Below are positions 51,872 to 60,244 of a DNA stretch of 64,000 nucleotides, in pieces. Positions within the stretch are counted from its first letter, which is position 1, and each line of letters begins with the position of its first letter. The position numbers and the translations under genes are program-made. Below the pieces are notes generated by a model. That model was given only the letters and a program-made list of their open reading frames with translations. It was not told the origin of the DNA and did no database searches. The stretch is from assembly GCA_017522015.1 (NCBI GenBank), contig JAFXAW010000029.1:1-64000 (forward strand), in the 5' to 3' direction. Source of the DNA: Oscillospiraceae bacterium. Lineage in GTDB: Bacteria; Bacillota; Clostridia; Oscillospirales; Oscillospiraceae.

Positions 51872-52380
51872 CAGTCCTCTTTCACCAGAACCTCGACGAT
51901 CTCGCCGACATAGATCCTATGGTAATCCTTCTCGGGGTAAACCGCGCGCACGCGCTCATCGAGGATGCACTTATCCTCCATATCCTGCGCGTAGAGCTTT
52001 TTGCAAACGAGCACAAAGCGCGCCTGCTCATAATAGGGTGCATCGCCCGCGGCATAGGCCGTTGTGAAGCCGCAGGCCGCCGCCTTGTCCATATCCCGTC
52101 CGCTCTTGGTGCCCATGAGCAGCATCTGCTCGCGGTATTTGGGGTCAAAGGCGCTGAGCGTAAAGTAGTCGCTCTTCTCCGTGAAATCATAGGTGTAGCG
52201 CTGCGGGCGCACATAGCAGGTCGCAACCGGCAGCTGCCAAATGATGCCCGTTCCGCCCCAACCCACGGTCATGGCGTTGCTCTCCTGTCTGTCGCCGGCA
52301 GCCAGCAGCATCCAGTCCTCTTTCAGTACGCGGATGATGTTTTCGCTCAGTTCCTGAGGTGCAATTTTCCGAAATGACAT
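51871..52380 (-). CDS. Flavin reductase family protein
   Basis: 169 residues of the FMN-binding split-barrel type. SNAMTVGWGGTGIIWQLPVATCYVRPQRYTYDF shows the flavin and substrate strands; KSGRDMDKAAACGFT is the usual helix. It reduces FMN with NAD(P)H or binds it. Start MSFRKIAPQEL after AAGGATG. Its stop overlaps the putative hflX start. Confidence 0.85.
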   Translation of the reverse strand: MSFRKIAPQELSENIIRVLKEDWMLLAAGDRQESNAMTVGWGGTGIIWQLPVATCYVRPQRYTYDFTEKSDYFTLSAFDPKYREQMLLMGTKSGRDMDKAAACGFTTAYAAGDAPYYEQARFVLVCKKLYAQDMEDKCILDERVRAVYPEKDYHRIYVGEIVEVLVKED

Positions 52381-52507
52381 ATTTCGGCACATCCTTTCCT
52401 TGCATTGTGTTTATTTTATGTCCTGATTTAATTATTATATCGCACAGATGCGTGTTTTGACAATATGTTCTTGCGGCCTGAAACCGCGGCACGTACGCTT
52501 CAGATAC

Positions 52508-52557
52508 AAAAAACGCAGGGCAAGTCGCGATTCAAGTCGCGCATCCTCGCCCCGCGT
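52508..52557 (-). terminator. Terminator of the HAD phosphatase gene
   Basis: ACGCAGGGCAAG (52513-52524) and CTCGCCCCGCGT (52546-52557) form a long stem with an inner GCGCGACTTGAATCGCGA hairpin. On the complementary strand it ends in TTTTTT. It also overlaps the stop codon. Confidence 0.7.
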
Positions 52558-53141
52558 TATTTTTCTCCGCCCTGTGTGCCCGAAAGACCTTCCCAGACCT
52601 CGACCCTGTCGCCGCACACAAAATATGCACGCGCCGCCAAACGCGCCATGCTCACATCCGAATTGGAGTCCGAATAGAATTCATCGACCACGGCGTCGGG
52701 ATATTTCTCCCGGAAAAGCAGCGGCTTTTCATTCCCGCGGCAGTTGCGTCGTCTGAGTGCGCCGCTTTTTTCGTCCACCTCCGTGGCGATCAGCGAAACG
52801 CCCAGCTCCGCGCAGATCGGGCGCAGCAGGAAAACCGGCGAAGCCGAGATGATCACGTCATCGGCCCGCTTCTGCGCCAGATACCAGCCCTTAAGCTTGT
52901 GCCGGTGCGCATCCCAGAAGCGCGCCACCACATCGGGCAGATCCCGCACGCCGCGCAGGTAGGCAAGGAAAAGGCTCTTATACCGTGTGCTCGCGCGACC
53001 GCTTGCCTGATAGCCGATCAGCCCCCAAAGCTGTTTCGGCCAAAAGCGCATCAGCCGCAGATCGCTTCGCAGACAGAAGCGATAGAAATCCATCGAGCTG
53101 TCCCCGTCATAAATTGTCTTGTCAAAATCGTATACGTTCAT
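52557..53141 (-). CDS. HAD-IB-family phosphatase
   Basis: 194 residues. DFDKTIYDGDSSMDF is motif I (DxDxT), IISASPVFLLRP is motif II, and DEFYSDSNSDVSMAR is motif III/IV region. Such enzymes (SerB/PAP-like) remove phosphate from small molecules. I begin at MNVYDFDKT (53141), where homologs begin; no good ribosome site precedes it. Confidence 0.85.
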   Translation of the reverse strand: MNVYDFDKTIYDGDSSMDFYRFCLRSDLRLMRFWPKQLWGLIGYQASGRASTRYKSLFLAYLRGVRDLPDVVARFWDAHRHKLKGWYLAQKRADDVIISASPVFLLRPICAELGVSLIATEVDEKSGALRRRNCRGNEKPLLFREKYPDAVVDEFYSDSNSDVSMARLAARAYFVCGDRVEVWEGLSGTQGGEK

Positions 53142-53275
53142 AAAACAAGCTGTTGCTTTATATGCCAAAAAGACCTACAACCCGGGCAGGTACGGGCAAG
53201 AAAACACAGGTCGAAAAAGGCCCTGCAAACCCCGTTGTTTTCTTAACCGAAACCGCCTTTTATGTGCGGTCTTTT

Positions 53276-54175
53276 TTATTTTTCCTGCAAATAACTCTTT
53301 TCCAGCGCCTTTGCGAAAGCCGCAACGGCGGGATTCTCGTGGTCCTCGTGCCAGAAGCAGCGCAGCTCCTCCGTGCGTCCGACGGGGAAGCAGCGCAGGT
53401 CGCTGTGCAGGCTCATCAGGCTGAGCATCGTGGACACCAGCACGCCCTGTCCGAACTCTGCGGCCATGTAGGCCGATTCGAGGTTGGGCGAAATAATAAT
53501 ATCCGAGGGGGTGAAGCCGAGCTCGCGGCACTGCATCCGGGCGCGGTGCTTGCTGTCCGAAAGCCGCTCCCGGCTCGCCGCCGCTTTGATGAAGGGCTCG
53601 CAGCGGAAATCGTCCACCGTTGCGTTTTCATCCTTCGCCTTCGGGTTTTCGGGCGAGACAAGCAGCACCAAAGGCGTATCGAGCGCCTTCATGCTCATGA
53701 TCCCCGGCCCCTTAGGCGCAAATTCCTTATAGGTGATGATCAGGTCGAGCTTCCGGCAATAAAACATCTCGTTGAGCTCGAACTGCGGATGTTTTTCAAT
53801 GACAAAATGCAGTTTGGGATTATCCGCGCGCACCATGCGCAGGGCATTGCTCACGCCGGAGGAAATCTCCAGCCATTCCAGATGCCCGATGAGCAGCGAG
53901 CCGTTGACATTGTCGTAATACTGCCGCGTCTGCTCGGTCACGGCGGCGAATTCCTCGTCCATGCGGCTGAAAAAGGTATAGTAGCTCTTGCCGGCCTGCG
54001 TGAGCATCACATAATGCCGGGTGCGGATGAAGAGCTTGAAGCCCAGGTCCTCCTCCAGCTTCGCGATGTATTTGCTGACCGACTGCTGCGTCATATACAT
54101 CTGCCGCGCGGTCTCTGTGAAATTGAGGGTCTTTGCCAATGTCAGAAAACAGCGGATCGCAGTCTCGTTGATCAT
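53276..54175 (-). CDS. LysR-type regulator of the phenol locus
   Basis: 299 residues: an N-terminal winged helix-turn-helix (about 1-60; LTLAKTLNFTETARQMYMTQQSVSKYIAKLEEDLG) and a periplasmic-binding-like co-inducer domain (about 90-290). LysR proteins usually activate the adjacent catabolic operon when the substrate or an intermediate binds. It is the last gene on this strand of the locus, 108 bases after the symporter, and is preceded by AAGGAGCAC. The inducer is not known. Confidence 0.88.
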   Translation of the reverse strand: MINETAIRCFLTLAKTLNFTETARQMYMTQQSVSKYIAKLEEDLGFKLFIRTRHYVMLTQAGKSYYTFFSRMDEEFAAVTEQTRQYYDNVNGSLLIGHLEWLEISSGVSNALRMVRADNPKLHFVIEKHPQFELNEMFYCRKLDLIITYKEFAPKGPGIMSMKALDTPLVLLVSPENPKAKDENATVDDFRCEPFIKAAASRERLSDSKHRARMQCRELGFTPSDIIISPNLESAYMAAEFGQGVLVSTMLSLMSLHSDLRCFPVGRTEELRCFWHEDHENPAVAAFAKALEKSYLQEK

Positions 54176-54226
54176 AGTGCTCCTTCCGTGCTGCGCCGAA
54201 GGCACAGCACCGGGGGTTTTGGTGGA

Positions 54227-54257
54227 GCCGCCCCGCCGGATTCTCCGGCAGGGCGGC
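54227..54257 (-). terminator. Strong hairpin between symporter and LysR
   Basis: GCCGCCCCGCCGG pairs with CCGGCAGGGCGGC, one mismatch, around a 5-base loop. No T-run on either strand; it may be a processing hairpin or a weak terminator that partly separates the LysR gene. Confidence 0.45.
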
Positions 54258-54283
54258 AAAAGTCAGTTTATATTACGCAGAAC

Positions 54284-55804
54284 TCAGGCTTTCTGTGCCG
54301 CGATTTCGGCCAGTTCCTTCTTGGTGGCGTTCCGCTCCGCGAGCTCCTCGGCCGTGGGCTTGAAGATCAGGCTGAAGATAATGGAGCCGATGACTGCCAC
54401 GGCAGCGGCAGCATAGGTCTCGGACACGCCGGAGATCAGATAGGAACCCCGGACGAGCTTGATGGCGACCCAGCCGACAGCCACAGCGCCCGTGCACCAC
54501 ATCGTGCAGATCGCCGCCTTGGAGGATGCGAACTTGGTGTAGATACCAAAGAGCACGATGATGAAGATGGCGCCGCGCAGGGAATAGGCGGCATACACCA
54601 GGTCCAGAATGGCGGAGGCGTTGACCAGCGCGATGGCGGCCACGCAGCAGATGACGCCGGAGATGGCGGTGGTGATGCGGCCCATGAAGAGCACCTGCTT
54701 GTCAGTGGCGTCCTTCTTGAGCACACCCTGATACAGGTCCTTGGTGAACATGGTGCCTGCAGACAGGATGATGGGGGAAACGGTGGAGAGGATCGCGGCC
54801 AGGATGGAGGCCAGGATCAGACCGCCGGCCCAGCTGGGCATGGACTCATGCATCATCAGTGCATAGAGTGCGTCCTTGCCGAACTTGGCAACGCTCATGC
54901 CTTCGGGAACGAGGATGGCACCGTTCTGAACCATGACTCTGGAAGCCATACCGAGCAGCGCGGTGAAGAAGCCGAAGGGCGCAACCACCAGCGCGGTAAT
55001 GATGCAGGCCTTCTTGGCAGTGGGCACGTCCTTGGAGGCGAGGACAGGCTGGATGCCGGCCTGCGCGGTGCAGGCACCGAACAGGGAGGCGATGATCCAG
55101 GAGCTGACCTTGCTGCCGCCGATGGTGAACATGCCGAAGTAATTCGTGTTGTCCGCACCGGTGGCCACAGCCTCGGCTTCCACAGCGTGGATGCCGTCCA
55201 TGAACTTATCCCAGCCGCCAATGGCCTTGAGCGCCATGAACACACCCAGGATGACACCGCCGTACATGACGATCAGGTGGAGCGTGTTCGTGGAGGCAAC
55301 AGCCTTCATGCCGCCTGCCAGCGTGTAAACAATGAAGATGATGGCAAAGACAATACAGGTAACCCTGAAGTCAATGCCCAGCAGGTTCTGACCCAGCTTA
55401 CCTGCCGCGACCATCTGAGACAGGCCGACAGCCAGCATAACGAAGATCAGCAGGCAGGAGGAAACGGTGCGGGCCTTCTTGCCAAAGAAACGCTCAATGA
55501 TGCCGGGGACGGTGACGCTGCCGAGGCTGCGGTACAGCTTGGCAAAGCACAGGCCCAGGAACATGGTGCCGATGGCGTTGGCAATGGTGTACCAGGCGCC
55601 GGAGATACCGTAGTTAAAGCCGTATTCCGAAACGCCCGTGGTGGCAGTACCGCCCAGCCACTCACCGGTGGAGGCGCAAACGATGGCAATAATACCCATC
55701 TGCACGCCGACGAAGGAGGCAGAGCCCTTGCTCTTGCGGCCGGAAAGGACGCCGATGAGCACGGTCACCGCAAAATAGGCGATGATGATAATTGTCTGAA
55801 CCAA
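54284..55804 (-). CDS. Sodium:solute symporter (SSS family)
   Basis: 506 residues with about 13 TM helices. TGEWLGGTATTGVSEYGFNYGISGAWY fits the TM2/TM3 Na+ site and PVLASKDVPTAKKA the central cytoplasmic loop of SSS carriers. The start is a TTG (complement 55802-55804) with GGAGG 9 bases upstream; there is no nearby in-frame ATG. The gene is the last of the catabolic operon, after the CoA-transferase genes. It probably imports the aromatic or an organic-acid substrate of the pathway. Confidence 0.87.
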   Translation of the reverse strand: MVQTIIIIAYFAVTVLIGVLSGRKSKGSASFVGVQMGIIAIVCASTGEWLGGTATTGVSEYGFNYGISGAWYTIANAIGTMFLGLCFAKLYRSLGSVTVPGIIERFFGKKARTVSSCLLIFVMLAVGLSQMVAAGKLGQNLLGIDFRVTCIVFAIIFIVYTLAGGMKAVASTNTLHLIVMYGGVILGVFMALKAIGGWDKFMDGIHAVEAEAVATGADNTNYFGMFTIGGSKVSSWIIASLFGACTAQAGIQPVLASKDVPTAKKACIITALVVAPFGFFTALLGMASRVMVQNGAILVPEGMSVAKFGKDALYALMMHESMPSWAGGLILASILAAILSTVSPIILSAGTMFTKDLYQGVLKKDATDKQVLFMGRITTAISGVICCVAAIALVNASAILDLVYAAYSLRGAIFIIVLFGIYTKFASSKAAICTMWCTGAVAVGWVAIKLVRGSYLISGVSETYAAAAVAVIGSIIFSLIFKPTAEELAERNATKKELAEIAAQKA

Positions 55805-55823
55805 TTTCTTATGCCTCCCGGAA

Positions 55824-56477
55824 TTATGCCATGCAGCCGATGTGCTCGGGGATGATGAGGTCCGCGCCGGTCTTGGCGACGACTTCCTCAACCGTCACGT
55901 CGGGAGCAAGCTCCTCAAGCACAAGGCCGGCCTCGGTGTGATGGAGCACGCACAGCTCCGTCACAATGTAGGACACCTGTCCCGCCGCGGTGAGCGGCAG
56001 GGTGCACTTCTTCACGATTTTCGGGTTGCCCTTCTTGTCGCAATGATCGGTCATAATGATGACCATCTTCGCGCCGGAGACGAGGTCCATCGCGCCGCCC
56101 ATGCCGGCGCAGGTCTTGCCGGGCACCATCCAGTTGGCGAGGTTGCCTTCCTGGTCCACTTCGTAAGCGCCGAGCACGGAAAAGTCCACGTGTCCGCCGC
56201 GGATATAGCCGAAGGAGGTGAAGCTGTCAAAGCAGGCGCCGCCGAGGCGGAGTCCGCAAGGTGTGCCGGAAGCATCGACCATGTCCGGATCAACAATACC
56301 GTCGTTCGGAGCGCCGACCAGACCGACAGCACCGTTTTCGGTGTCGATCCAAACGTCCACGCCCTCGGGGAGGTAGTTCAGGCACTGTGTCGGCATGCCG
56401 ATGCCGAGGTTGACGACTGCGCCGTCCTGGAAGAAACGCGCGGTGCGGCTGGCGATCAAATCTCTACCCTTAAGCAT
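55824..56477 (-). CDS. CoA-transferase subunit B (AtoA/ScoB type)
   Basis: 217 residues. The active-site glutamate is Glu47 in DTENGAVG, the ENGxxG motif of family I CoA-transferases, and GGHVDFSVLGAYEVDQEGNLAN is the other conserved block. With subunit A it moves CoA between acyl-CoA and a free acid. In this locus acetoacetate is the expected acceptor. Its start overlaps the subunit A stop by 8 bases, so the subunits are coupled. Confidence 0.93.
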   Translation of the reverse strand: MLKGRDLIASRTARFFQDGAVVNLGIGMPTQCLNYLPEGVDVWIDTENGAVGLVGAPNDGIVDPDMVDASGTPCGLRLGGACFDSFTSFGYIRGGHVDFSVLGAYEVDQEGNLANWMVPGKTCAGMGGAMDLVSGAKMVIIMTDHCDKKGNPKIVKKCTLPLTAAGQVSYIVTELCVLHHTEAGLVLEELAPDVTVEEVVAKTGADLIIPEHIGCMA

Positions 56478-57189
56478 CTGCGTCCTCCTTTCTGGCCTGC
56501 ACGATCATGTCCACGAGCATGCCCGGCGTCATGATGATGTCCGGATCGAGCTCGCCGACTTCGACGATCTCCTCTGCCTCGAGGATAACGGTGTCAGCGC
56601 AGGTCGCGATGATCTGGTTGAAGTTTCTTGCAGTGCGATGATAGATCGCGTTTCCGGCGCGGTCCGCCTTGTAGGCGTGGACGATCGCGACTTCCGCGCG
56701 CAGCGGCAGCTCGAGGATGAAGCGCTTGCCCTTTCTCGGCTCGTCGCTCTTCACGAACTTGAACTCGCCCTTTTCATCATCCCACTCGAGGAGCTGCTTG
56801 CCCTCTTCCATCGGGGTGCCGACACCCGTGGGGGTGAGAACGCCGCCGATGCCCGCGCCGCCGGCGCGGATACGCTCGCAGAAGGTGCCCTGCGGGCTGA
56901 AAGTCACTTCCAGCTCACCGTTGACCACTTTTTCCACGGTCTCGGTGTTGCTGCCGATATGGGTGCAGGTGATGTGCTCAATGACGCCGGCGTGCACCAG
57001 CTTGCCGATGCCCTTGCCCTTCACGCTGGTGTTGTTCGACAGGATCTTGAGGTTCTTGCATCCCTTGTCCAAAATACCCTGGATGAGGGTCTGCGGGACG
57101 CCGCAGTTGACAAAGCCGGGAATCGCGATGGTCATGCCGTCATGCAGCTGCTCCATCGCCTTTTCCAGCGAGACTACCTTGTCTTTCAT
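56470..57189 (-). CDS. CoA-transferase subunit A (AtoD/ScoA type)
   Basis: 239 residues. IPGFVNCGVPQTLI at 23-36 is the subunit A signature; QGTFCERIRAGGAGIGGVLTPTGVGT binds CoA and shapes the site. It pairs with subunit B as a family I CoA-transferase. The presumed reaction here is acetoacetate plus acetyl-CoA (or butyryl/succinyl-CoA) to acetoacetyl-CoA. A stable hairpin lies in the 77-base gap before it. Confidence 0.93.
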   Translation of the reverse strand: MKDKVVSLEKAMEQLHDGMTIAIPGFVNCGVPQTLIQGILDKGCKNLKILSNNTSVKGKGIGKLVHAGVIEHITCTHIGSNTETVEKVVNGELEVTFSPQGTFCERIRAGGAGIGGVLTPTGVGTPMEEGKQLLEWDDEKGEFKFVKSDEPRKGKRFILELPLRAEVAIVHAYKADRAGNAIYHRTARNFNQIIATCADTVILEAEEIVEVGELDPDIIMTPGMLVDMIVQARKEDADA

Positions 57190-57219
57190 GTCTGAAAAAC
57201 TCTTCCTTTCTTGTTTTCA

Positions 57220-57257
57220 CCCCGCGGAGGGAGGCGCAGTCGTCTCCCTTCGCGGGG
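57220..57257 (-). other. Intergenic hairpin in the phenol operon
   Basis: CCCCGCGGAGGGAG and CTCCCTTCGCGGGG form a 14-bp stem with one G.T pair. No T-run, so it most likely shapes mRNA stability and relative expression between the BKACE and CoA-transferase genes. Confidence 0.6.
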
Positions 57258-57266
57258 TCTGGCAAT

Positions 57267-58196
57267 TTACTCAGCCTTGAAGGTGACTTCGTTGGTCACC
57301 TCGTCGCGCAGGCAGTTGCGCTTGATGCCGAGGAGTTCGCGGGCCTCATCCGCAGTGGCGATCTCGCGTCCGGCGAGCTTTGCAAGCTGCACGGCGCGCT
57401 CCACGAGGCGGACGTTCGTTGCGATGTCCTTGCTGCCGTCCGGATTCTTGCCGAAGAGGATGTTGTCCTCCAGGCCGACGCGCAGACCGTCGCAGCCGAG
57501 CGCGAGGCCGGCGAGCATCATGGGCATGTGCGCCTTGCCGATGCCGGAAACGGACCAGGTCGCGCCCTTGGGCAGCTTGCCCACGAGGAATGCGAGGTTC
57601 TCGGCCGTGCCGGGCATGGAACCGCCGACACCCATGATGAACTGGATGTGCGGGGGCTGCGGAATGTTCCACTTGTTGACGTAGTACATCACACTGTCGA
57701 TGTGACCGGTGTCAAAGACCTCAAACTCAGGCTTGACGTCGTACTTGACGACTTCCTGGCTGAGCAGGTTGAGGAAGCGGGGGCTGTTCTCGAAGATGTA
57801 GCTGTTGGCCCAGTTGATGGTGTTCGGGTCAAAGGAGCACATCTCGGGACGCAGCGCGCCCAGATGCTGCAGACGCTTGTAGTCATCGTACTCGCCGCCG
57901 GAGGTGGTGAGGTTGATGATGATGTCCACGCCGGCCTGCTTGCAGGCCTCGCGGGTCATTTCGACCGCTTCGGTGAAGGCCTTGAGGCTCATGGACTTGT
58001 AGCCGATCTGCATAACGCCGTCGACCAGCTTATCCTCGCGGACATGGATGTGTGCAATGGAGGCGCCCGCCTTGGCGCACTCGACGATCTGCTCCGCGAG
58101 CTCGGCCGCGGTGTAGGGCACGGTGGGTGCCTGATCCTTCTTGGTTCCGGCGCCGCAGAGGCAGACCTGGATCATAATCTTGTTGGACTTAGCCAT
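57267..58196 (-). CDS. BKACE-family lyase; predicted triacetate acetoacetate-lyase
   Basis: 309 residues of the beta-keto acid cleavage enzyme family (Kce-like, DUF849). The zinc site is formed by His49 and His51 of AHIHVRE and Glu of RVGLEDN, with further motif TTSGGEYDD. These enzymes cleave a beta-keto acid with acetyl-CoA, giving acetoacetate and a new CoA ester. Kce (3-keto-5-aminohexanoate) is the best-known member, but no lysine-fermentation gene is here. With the surrounding genes, triacetate (3,5-dioxohexanoate) is the likely substrate, as in the phloroglucinol pathway. Confidence 0.82.
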   Translation of the reverse strand: MAKSNKIMIQVCLCGAGTKKDQAPTVPYTAAELAEQIVECAKAGASIAHIHVREDKLVDGVMQIGYKSMSLKAFTEAVEMTREACKQAGVDIIINLTTSGGEYDDYKRLQHLGALRPEMCSFDPNTINWANSYIFENSPRFLNLLSQEVVKYDVKPEFEVFDTGHIDSVMYYVNKWNIPQPPHIQFIMGVGGSMPGTAENLAFLVGKLPKGATWSVSGIGKAHMPMMLAGLALGCDGLRVGLEDNILFGKNPDGSKDIATNVRLVERAVQLAKLAGREIATADEARELLGIKRNCLRDEVTNEVTFKAE

Positions 58197-58227
58197 AGTT
58201 CTCTCTTATCCTTTCAGCGCAGATGAC

Positions 58228-59190
58228 TCACACGGGGTCGTCCATGAATTTTTTGGCAACTTTGAAGATCTCGAACAGCTGCTTGTCGCGCTTGATCTTG
58301 AGTTCTTCGATGTCCACGTCGGAGTAATCGTAGAAGCCGCGGCCGGTCTTGATGCCCAGCTCGCCGCGTTCCACGTGCTCCGCCAGCGTGCGCGGCAACT
58401 CGTCGCCGTGCTCGGGCATCGTGTAGCTGCGGTTCTTGTAGTTGTTGGCCGTCATGTCCAGACCGCCGAAGTCGGCGCGCTTGAGCAGACCGAGCACGAC
58501 CGCACGCGGGACGAAGGAGGCCTTCGCGGCCAGGTCGATCGCCTCAGCGTCGCAATAGCCGTTGTCGAGCAGATAGAAAACCTCGCGGTTGAGGCACTGC
58601 TGCAGACGGTTGACGATGTAGCCCTTGATGAACTTCTTCATATACACCGCCGTCTTGCCGCACTTTTTCAGCAGCTCGATGGCGACATCCGCGTACTCCT
58701 GCGGGGCCTGCTCGCTCTTGACGACCTCGACCAGCGGGATGACGTGCGGAGGGGCATACCAGTGGCAGATGATCTGCTGGGGCAGCAGCTTCTCCGGGAT
58801 GATCTCAAAAATGTTGAGCGCAGAGGTGTTGGAGGCGATGATCACGTCCTCCGGCACGATCTCGGCGAGCTGGGCATACAGCTCCTGCTTCGCCTCGGCC
58901 TTCTCCACGATGGTCTCCTGGATGAAGTCCGCGCCGGCGACGCACTCCTCAACCGTCAGCGCGAAGCTGATGCGGTTAAAGATGGCCTCTTTCGGCTCGG
59001 CGAGCATATCCTCGGCCTCAAAAGTGTCCAGCTGCGTGCGCAGAGAGGCGATCGCCTTCTCGCGGGTGGCTTCGCTGCGCGTCCACATGGTGACGGTGCA
59101 GCCGCCCATAGCGTAGATCTGGGCGATGCCGGGACCCATGGTCCCGGCGCCCAGAACGGCTACCTTTTTGATATCGTCAATGGTTTTCAT
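58228..59190 (-). CDS. 3-hydroxyacyl-CoA-dehydrogenase-family enzyme; predicted 3-hydroxy-5-oxohexanoate dehydrogenase
   Basis: 320 residues. AVLGAGTMGPGIAQIYAMGG (11-30) is the NAD site; ASNTSALNIF and the catalytic His of ICHWYAPPHVIPLVEVV follow; the C-terminal domain ends with GRGFYDYS. Automatic tools would call it 3-hydroxybutyryl-CoA dehydrogenase. Its place between the ring hydrolase and BKACE suggests it oxidises the free acid (S)-3-hydroxy-5-oxohexanoate. The same fold includes carnitine dehydrogenase, the main alternative. Confidence 0.78.
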   Translation of the reverse strand: MKTIDDIKKVAVLGAGTMGPGIAQIYAMGGCTVTMWTRSEATREKAIASLRTQLDTFEAEDMLAEPKEAIFNRISFALTVEECVAGADFIQETIVEKAEAKQELYAQLAEIVPEDVIIASNTSALNIFEIIPEKLLPQQIICHWYAPPHVIPLVEVVKSEQAPQEYADVAIELLKKCGKTAVYMKKFIKGYIVNRLQQCLNREVFYLLDNGYCDAEAIDLAAKASFVPRAVVLGLLKRADFGGLDMTANNYKNRSYTMPEHGDELPRTLAEHVERGELGIKTGRGFYDYSDVDIEELKIKRDKQLFEIFKVAKKFMDDPV

Positions 59191-59193
59191 GTC

Positions 59194-60129
59194 TTAGAAG
59201 GAACCCTCTTCCCAAGCAACGAGACGGACCATGCCGCCGTCGGCCGCTTCGCAGCGGAACGGGAGCGCCGCGATGATCATGCGCTTACCGGTGACAGCGT
59301 CGATGTCGCCGCCGGCGTTCTCAACCGCCATCAGGCCGTGCTGCGCAAACAGACGGTGGCAGGGCTCGTAGTCCGGGTAATCGACGTCGAGGTCGCGGCC
59401 GGTGGCAGCCTTGTAGTTGTTCCACAGCCAGGGCATCTGCTCCTTGTTCGGGCAGTGCCACACGGGGGAGTCGGAAGCGCCGTAGGTGCCCGCGATGGCC
59501 TTGATCTTCTTCTCGTACATCAGCCAGTAGGCCAGCTCGGGGCCGTTGCCGGGATAGTAGTTGAAGTACTTATCGTTGTTGATTCTCCAGTAACGATGGA
59601 AGCCGGTGTTCAGCACGACGAAGTCGTTCGGGCGAATCTCCAGACCGTCCTTATCCAGCGCCTTCTGCACGTCCTCGGGAGTGATGATGTGCCAGATGGC
59701 ACCCTTCTTCTCGCCCGGGATCTCCGCGTAGGGGCCCATCTTGGCGGGGTCGCCGCCGGCGGCGTTGAAGGCAGCCTCGAACTCGTCATACATCCAGGTC
59801 AGGTCGACGATGACGCCGGTGCCGATGGCATGCTCCAGGGGCATCTCGGCGAGGGTGTAGCCGTAACGGGCGCGGTCGACTTCTTCCTCGTGCAGGGTGT
59901 GGTTCGGCGCGTCGCAGTGCGTGGCGGCATGCAGGGTGCCGGTGTAGGTGTTGGTGCGCTTGTGGAAACGCTCAAGATACTGGCCGCGGGGGAACTGCAG
60001 GTCAGCACGGGCGCCCGGGAAGGGCCACAGGGGAGTGTCCCAGCCCCAGGGCTGGCTCAGGTCCCAGATCTTCGTCATTTTTTCGGTTTCAAGATAAAGT
60101 TTGTCCTTAGGCAGCGGCATGTACGCCAT
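59194..60129 (-). CDS. Cyclase-family metal hydrolase; predicted dihydrophloroglucinol cyclohydrolase
   Basis: 311 residues of the cyclase/kynurenine-formamidase superfamily, whose members are metal-dependent hydrolases. The motif HAATHCDAPNH carries His67, His71, Asp73 and His77; DLTWMYD and HGLMAVENAGGDID are further landmarks. In Clostridium scatologenes a member of this superfamily opens dihydrophloroglucinol to 3-hydroxy-5-oxohexanoate. Here it is first in an operon ending with CoA-transferase and symporter, and 4 bases before the dehydrogenase gene. CAGGAGGAAA precedes the ATG. Confidence 0.8.
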   Translation of the reverse strand: MAYMPLPKDKLYLETEKMTKIWDLSQPWGWDTPLWPFPGARADLQFPRGQYLERFHKRTNTYTGTLHAATHCDAPNHTLHEEEVDRARYGYTLAEMPLEHAIGTGVIVDLTWMYDEFEAAFNAAGGDPAKMGPYAEIPGEKKGAIWHIITPEDVQKALDKDGLEIRPNDFVVLNTGFHRYWRINNDKYFNYYPGNGPELAYWLMYEKKIKAIAGTYGASDSPVWHCPNKEQMPWLWNNYKAATGRDLDVDYPDYEPCHRLFAQHGLMAVENAGGDIDAVTGKRMIIAALPFRCEAADGGMVRLVAWEEGSF

Positions 60130-60167
60130 GGTAATTTCCTCCTGATTTTTAATTTATTTATTTCGGA

Positions 60168-60196
60168 TTGCGTTTTGTTCTCCGTTTGGATATAAT
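60168..60196 (+). promoter_or_regulatory. Promoter of the MerR gene
   Basis: TTGCGT, a 17-base spacer and perfect TATAAT. It lies in the 115-base gap between the divergent cyclase and MerR genes, where the cyclase operon promoter must also lie, but no clear minus-strand promoter was recognised. Confidence 0.75.
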
Positions 60197-60244
60197 GGAA
60201 ACAATTAACAGCTGTAAAAAAACAGTGCGAAAGGGGATCAAACG

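Noticed and set aside
53245..53275. Plus-strand terminator-like hairpin ACCGCC...GCGGT followed by TTTTTT
   Set aside because: No plus-strand gene lies upstream; its stem is short and it is just downstream of the leftward LysR stop. Its role could not be supported.
53153..55855. A 900-codon plus-strand open frame
   Set aside because: It is antisense to the LysR and symporter genes and has no recognisable domain.
57267..58196. Lysine fermentation (Kce) as the role of the BKACE gene
   Set aside because: No lysine aminomutase, 3,5-diaminohexanoate dehydrogenase or ammonia-lyase gene is present, while ring-cleavage families are.
57267..59190. Carnitine catabolism (carnitine dehydrogenase plus BKACE)
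   Set aside because: Both families would fit, but the cyclase, SDR and transhydroxylase-like genes in the same locus do not belong to carnitine breakdown. Kept only as the main alternative.
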